From the NCBI GenBank assembly GCA_016183765.1, contig JACPEA010000012.1, positions 1-64,000 on the forward strand: 64,000 bases of DNA. The letters are read 5' to 3'. Each line of letters opens with the position of its first letter. Within the stretch, counting starts at the first letter, position 1. The translations under genes and the position numbers were made by a program. Of the stretch, positions 62,115-64,000 are shown piece by piece. The notes below the pieces were generated by a model, which saw nothing but the letters and a program-made list of their open reading frames with translations, ran no database searches and was not told the origin of the DNA. The DNA comes from Bacteroidota bacterium (GTDB lineage: Bacteria > Bacteroidota > Bacteroidia > Chitinophagales > Chitinophagaceae).

Positions 62115-63638
62115 TTAATACATCGTCATGATCGCTGCCATTGTTTCTATACCATTCCACAAGTTCCGGATACGTATGTTCTCATTCTCGGCATGCTGGT
62201 TATTATCGTGGTTCGCCACAGGAACGGTGATGGTAGTGGCTTTCAAATGTTTCTCAAATAAGAAGAGGGGCAGGCTGCCACCCATGGTAGGTATCAACAC
62301 TACTTTATCAGAGGTTGTACTCTTCACAGCTTCGATCACATCCTGTACCACCGGCATGTCCATGGGGGTTCTTTGTGCATTATACCCTCCACTGAGTTTC
62401 ACCCTGGCAATACGGGAAAATATGTTCCTTTCTGCTTCTGTCGGTTCCTCTTCCGTAATATAATAACCCTGTTCGCGTATATGATTCACCACCCGCTCCT
62501 GCTGCCTTTTATAATCATTACCGGGCACCATCCGCAGGTCCAGCACCGCTGCAGCCGTTGTGGGTATCACATTACTGGCTTTCGCACCCACATTCCCGCT
62601 TTGCATACCATTGATGTTCAGGGAAGGCATCATGATCGCTTCACCAAGATCCACGCCGGGCATTTCTTCCGCAACAAAATGCAATTCCTCTTTTAACTGG
62701 TTGCCGACCGGAGGCATTTCACTGATCGCTTTTTTTTCCTGTGCAGTCAGCGGTATCACATCATCGTAAAATCCCCGGATGGTCACACGGCCTGTTTCAT
62801 CTTTCATGGAAGCCAGTAACCTGGCCAGCAACAAGCCGGGATTCGGGGCCCAGTTGCCGTAATGTCCGCTATGCAAAGGGCGGGTTGCCCCATAGATCGT
62901 AATGTCTACATGCGCATCGCCCCTGGCACCAAACAAAATGGCTTTTTTACCTGATTGATGAACAGGCCCATCGCAGATGACCCATAGATCCGAGCGGAGT
63001 AAGGTTTTGTGTTTATCAAACAGGCTACCCAGGTTGGGTGATCCTGCTTCTTCCTCCCCTTCAAAAAAGAACTTGATATTATAATGCAACGGCAAGCCTG
63101 CTTTTTGTATAGATTCATAGGCGTTGAGTATGGCCATGATACCTGCTTTATCATCCGAAGCTCCCCGGGCATATATACGCCAGTCCGGATCATATTTACC
63201 ACCTGCCTCCGGAAAAGCCACGATGGCCGCTCCCTGTTCCAGCGAACCCTTTACCAGCTTTGGCACAAATGGCTTCAAACCTTTTGCCCACTGCGTGCTA
63301 TCGACCGGCTGACCATCATAATGCGCATAAAAAATAAGTGTACGCGTAGCGCCAGGAACCATTACTTCTCCATAAATAGCGGGTGTTGCAGTACTGGATT
63401 CATTTTGCAGCAACTGCACATGTTGTATGTTCCTTTGCCGCATCATCTGCATGATAAAAGCGGCATTCCTGTTCAGGCCGGCTTTATCCGCAGCAATATT
63501 GGGGACCGATAAAAAACGGATATATTCCTGCATCCATATAGTCTCCTTCTGTTCGCGCACCGAACGGATGCGCAGGGTTTCATCCGACTGCGAATGAACA
63601 CATACAGGGAGCAATAAGCATAGCAGCCATGTTCTCAT
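62115..63638 (-). CDS. exported M20-family metallodipeptidase
   Basis: The 507-residue protein has a short signal peptide (WLLCLLLPVCVHSQ). Zinc ligands of M20 peptidases are visible: His and Asp in FYAHYDGQPV, Asp in ARGASDDKAG, Glu pair in FEGEEEAGSP and the last His in VANHDNNQHAENENI. A dimerisation domain lies between about 240 and 390 (DAHVDITIYGATRPLHSGHYG). It probably cleaves dipeptides in the periplasm. It lies between map and the flavoprotein gene in one minus-strand run. Confidence 0.92.
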   Translation of the reverse strand: MRTWLLCLLLPVCVHSQSDETLRIRSVREQKETIWMQEYIRFLSVPNIAADKAGLNRNAAFIMQMMRQRNIQHVQLLQNESSTATPAIYGEVMVPGATRTLIFYAHYDGQPVDSTQWAKGLKPFVPKLVKGSLEQGAAIVAFPEAGGKYDPDWRIYARGASDDKAGIMAILNAYESIQKAGLPLHYNIKFFFEGEEEAGSPNLGSLFDKHKTLLRSDLWVICDGPVHQSGKKAILFGARGDAHVDITIYGATRPLHSGHYGNWAPNPGLLLARLLASMKDETGRVTIRGFYDDVIPLTAQEKKAISEMPPVGNQLKEELHFVAEEMPGVDLGEAIMMPSLNINGMQSGNVGAKASNVIPTTAAAVLDLRMVPGNDYKRQQERVVNHIREQGYYITEEEPTEAERNIFSRIARVKLSGGYNAQRTPMDMPVVQDVIEAVKSTTSDKVVLIPTMGGSLPLFLFEKHLKATTITVPVANHDNNQHAENENIRIRNLWNGIETMAAIMTMY

Positions 63639-63671
63639 CTTAGCGGTTTTACCGTAAGGTACAAGAAAAGA

Positions 63672-64000
63672 TCAGTAATAGCTGGTGTTCAGGTTGGCGT
63701 TCGCCTTCTCGGCCGCTTCAATGATGCTGTAATCAGATAAGACCAATGCCTGGTTCCTTTTGATACAAACATCATGTTCAAAATGGACCGATGGTTTGCC
63801 ATCCCGGGTTCTAACGGTCCAGCCATCCTCTTCCGTATACACTTCGCGTGAGCCGAGGTTGATCATTGGCTCAATGGCCAGTACCAGGTTCTCTTTCAGT
63901 TTGGGTCCTGTGCCGCGTTTGCCATAGTTGGGCACCTGTGGGTCTTCGTGCAGGCTGCGGCCCAGGCCATGGCCTACCAATTCCCTCACCACACCGTATC
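63672..64000 (-). CDS. map: type I methionine aminopeptidase, C-terminal part (5' end outside window)
   Basis: This enzyme removes the initiator Met from new proteins. The visible 109 residues hold the C-terminal half of the M24A fold: [18 protein letters not shown] (metal His), [10 protein letters not shown] (metal Glu) and VHFEHDVCI (last Glu). The frame stays open to the window edge, so the ORF-track start at 63992 is not the real one. It ends about 33 bases before the M20 peptidase gene. Confidence 0.93.
   Translation of the reverse strand, partial: YGVVRELVGHGLGRSLHEDPQVPNYGKRGTGPKLKENLVLAIEPMINLGSREVYTEEDGWTVRTRDGKPSVHFEHDVCIKRNQALVLSDYSIIEAAEKANANLNTSYY

Overview
The window looks like a chromosomal segment of a Bacteroidota bacterium, most likely family Chitinophagaceae or a close relative. 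The evidence is a PorP/SprF protein paired with a very large type B-sorted surface protein, a mini-protein that is almost only a type A sorting domain, a PorD/DUF4835 homologue, a mitochondrial-type citrate synthase, a 3-oxoacid CoA-transferase pair, ATP-dependent PEP carboxykinase, and repeated TAnnTTTG promoter boxes with almost no Shine-Dalgarno sequences. About 57 protein genes are supported. Most are on the minus strand, and nearly all are housekeeping or family-typical genes.

Layout. 1-190: the 3' end of a tRNA and a truncated tRNA-like copy, each followed by a terminator. 0.2-4 kb: a two-lipoprotein redox/metal-like pair, an orphan HhH plus nuclease-like protein, and a DUF1801 protein. 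4.2-10 kb: gltA, an LptF/G-type permease, tgt, a membrane glycosyltransferase and rsmG. 10.5-15.8 kb: M1 peptidase, rsmI, pssA-purS and a Xaa-Pro aminopeptidase. 15.9-21.6 kb: a coiled-coil envelope protein behind a double operator, then a SprB/SprF-type surface adhesin pair. 21.8-26.1 kb: recG, trpS and a deoxynucleoside kinase. 26.1-29.9 kb: an AT-rich accessory block (exported isochorismatase-like hydrolase, AraC regulator, DUF2945, DUF488) between two direct copies of a noncoding element whose ends are inverted repeats. 30.2-40.9 kb: pckA, a small outer-membrane barrel, a LOG protein, a sodium:solute symporter, an O-methyltransferase, a GH73-like glucosaminidase with LysM-like repeats, hpt, dnaJ, grpE and an RlmI-type methyltransferase. 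41-49 kb: peroxiredoxin, scoB/scoA, DUF4296-porD-coaBC-rpoZ-bamD and rpsA. 49.2-59.8 kb: a pentose/uronate cluster (uxuA, sugar symporter, galM, xylA, xylB, a TolB-like protein, GntP). 59.8-64 kb: a CBS protein, a small repeat protein, a BaiN/HI0933 flavoprotein, an M20 peptidase and the end of map.

The most unusual signals are not protein genes. (1) At least ten intergenic gaps hold arrays of short reiterated words. Most have complementary left and right halves, and most start directly after a stop codon. One is a perfect 20-bp-arm palindrome, and two distant arrays share a 14-bp word. (2) A roughly 340-bp MITE-like element occurs twice plus a solo end, bracketing the accessory block. (3) Five genes carry a TAnnTTTG-type box only 3-5 bases before the ATG, which suggests leaderless mRNAs. 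(4) Two identical-geometry ACGAA-N4-TTCGT dyads precede the coiled-coil protein gene. No CRISPR array, prophage or complete insertion sequence was seen.
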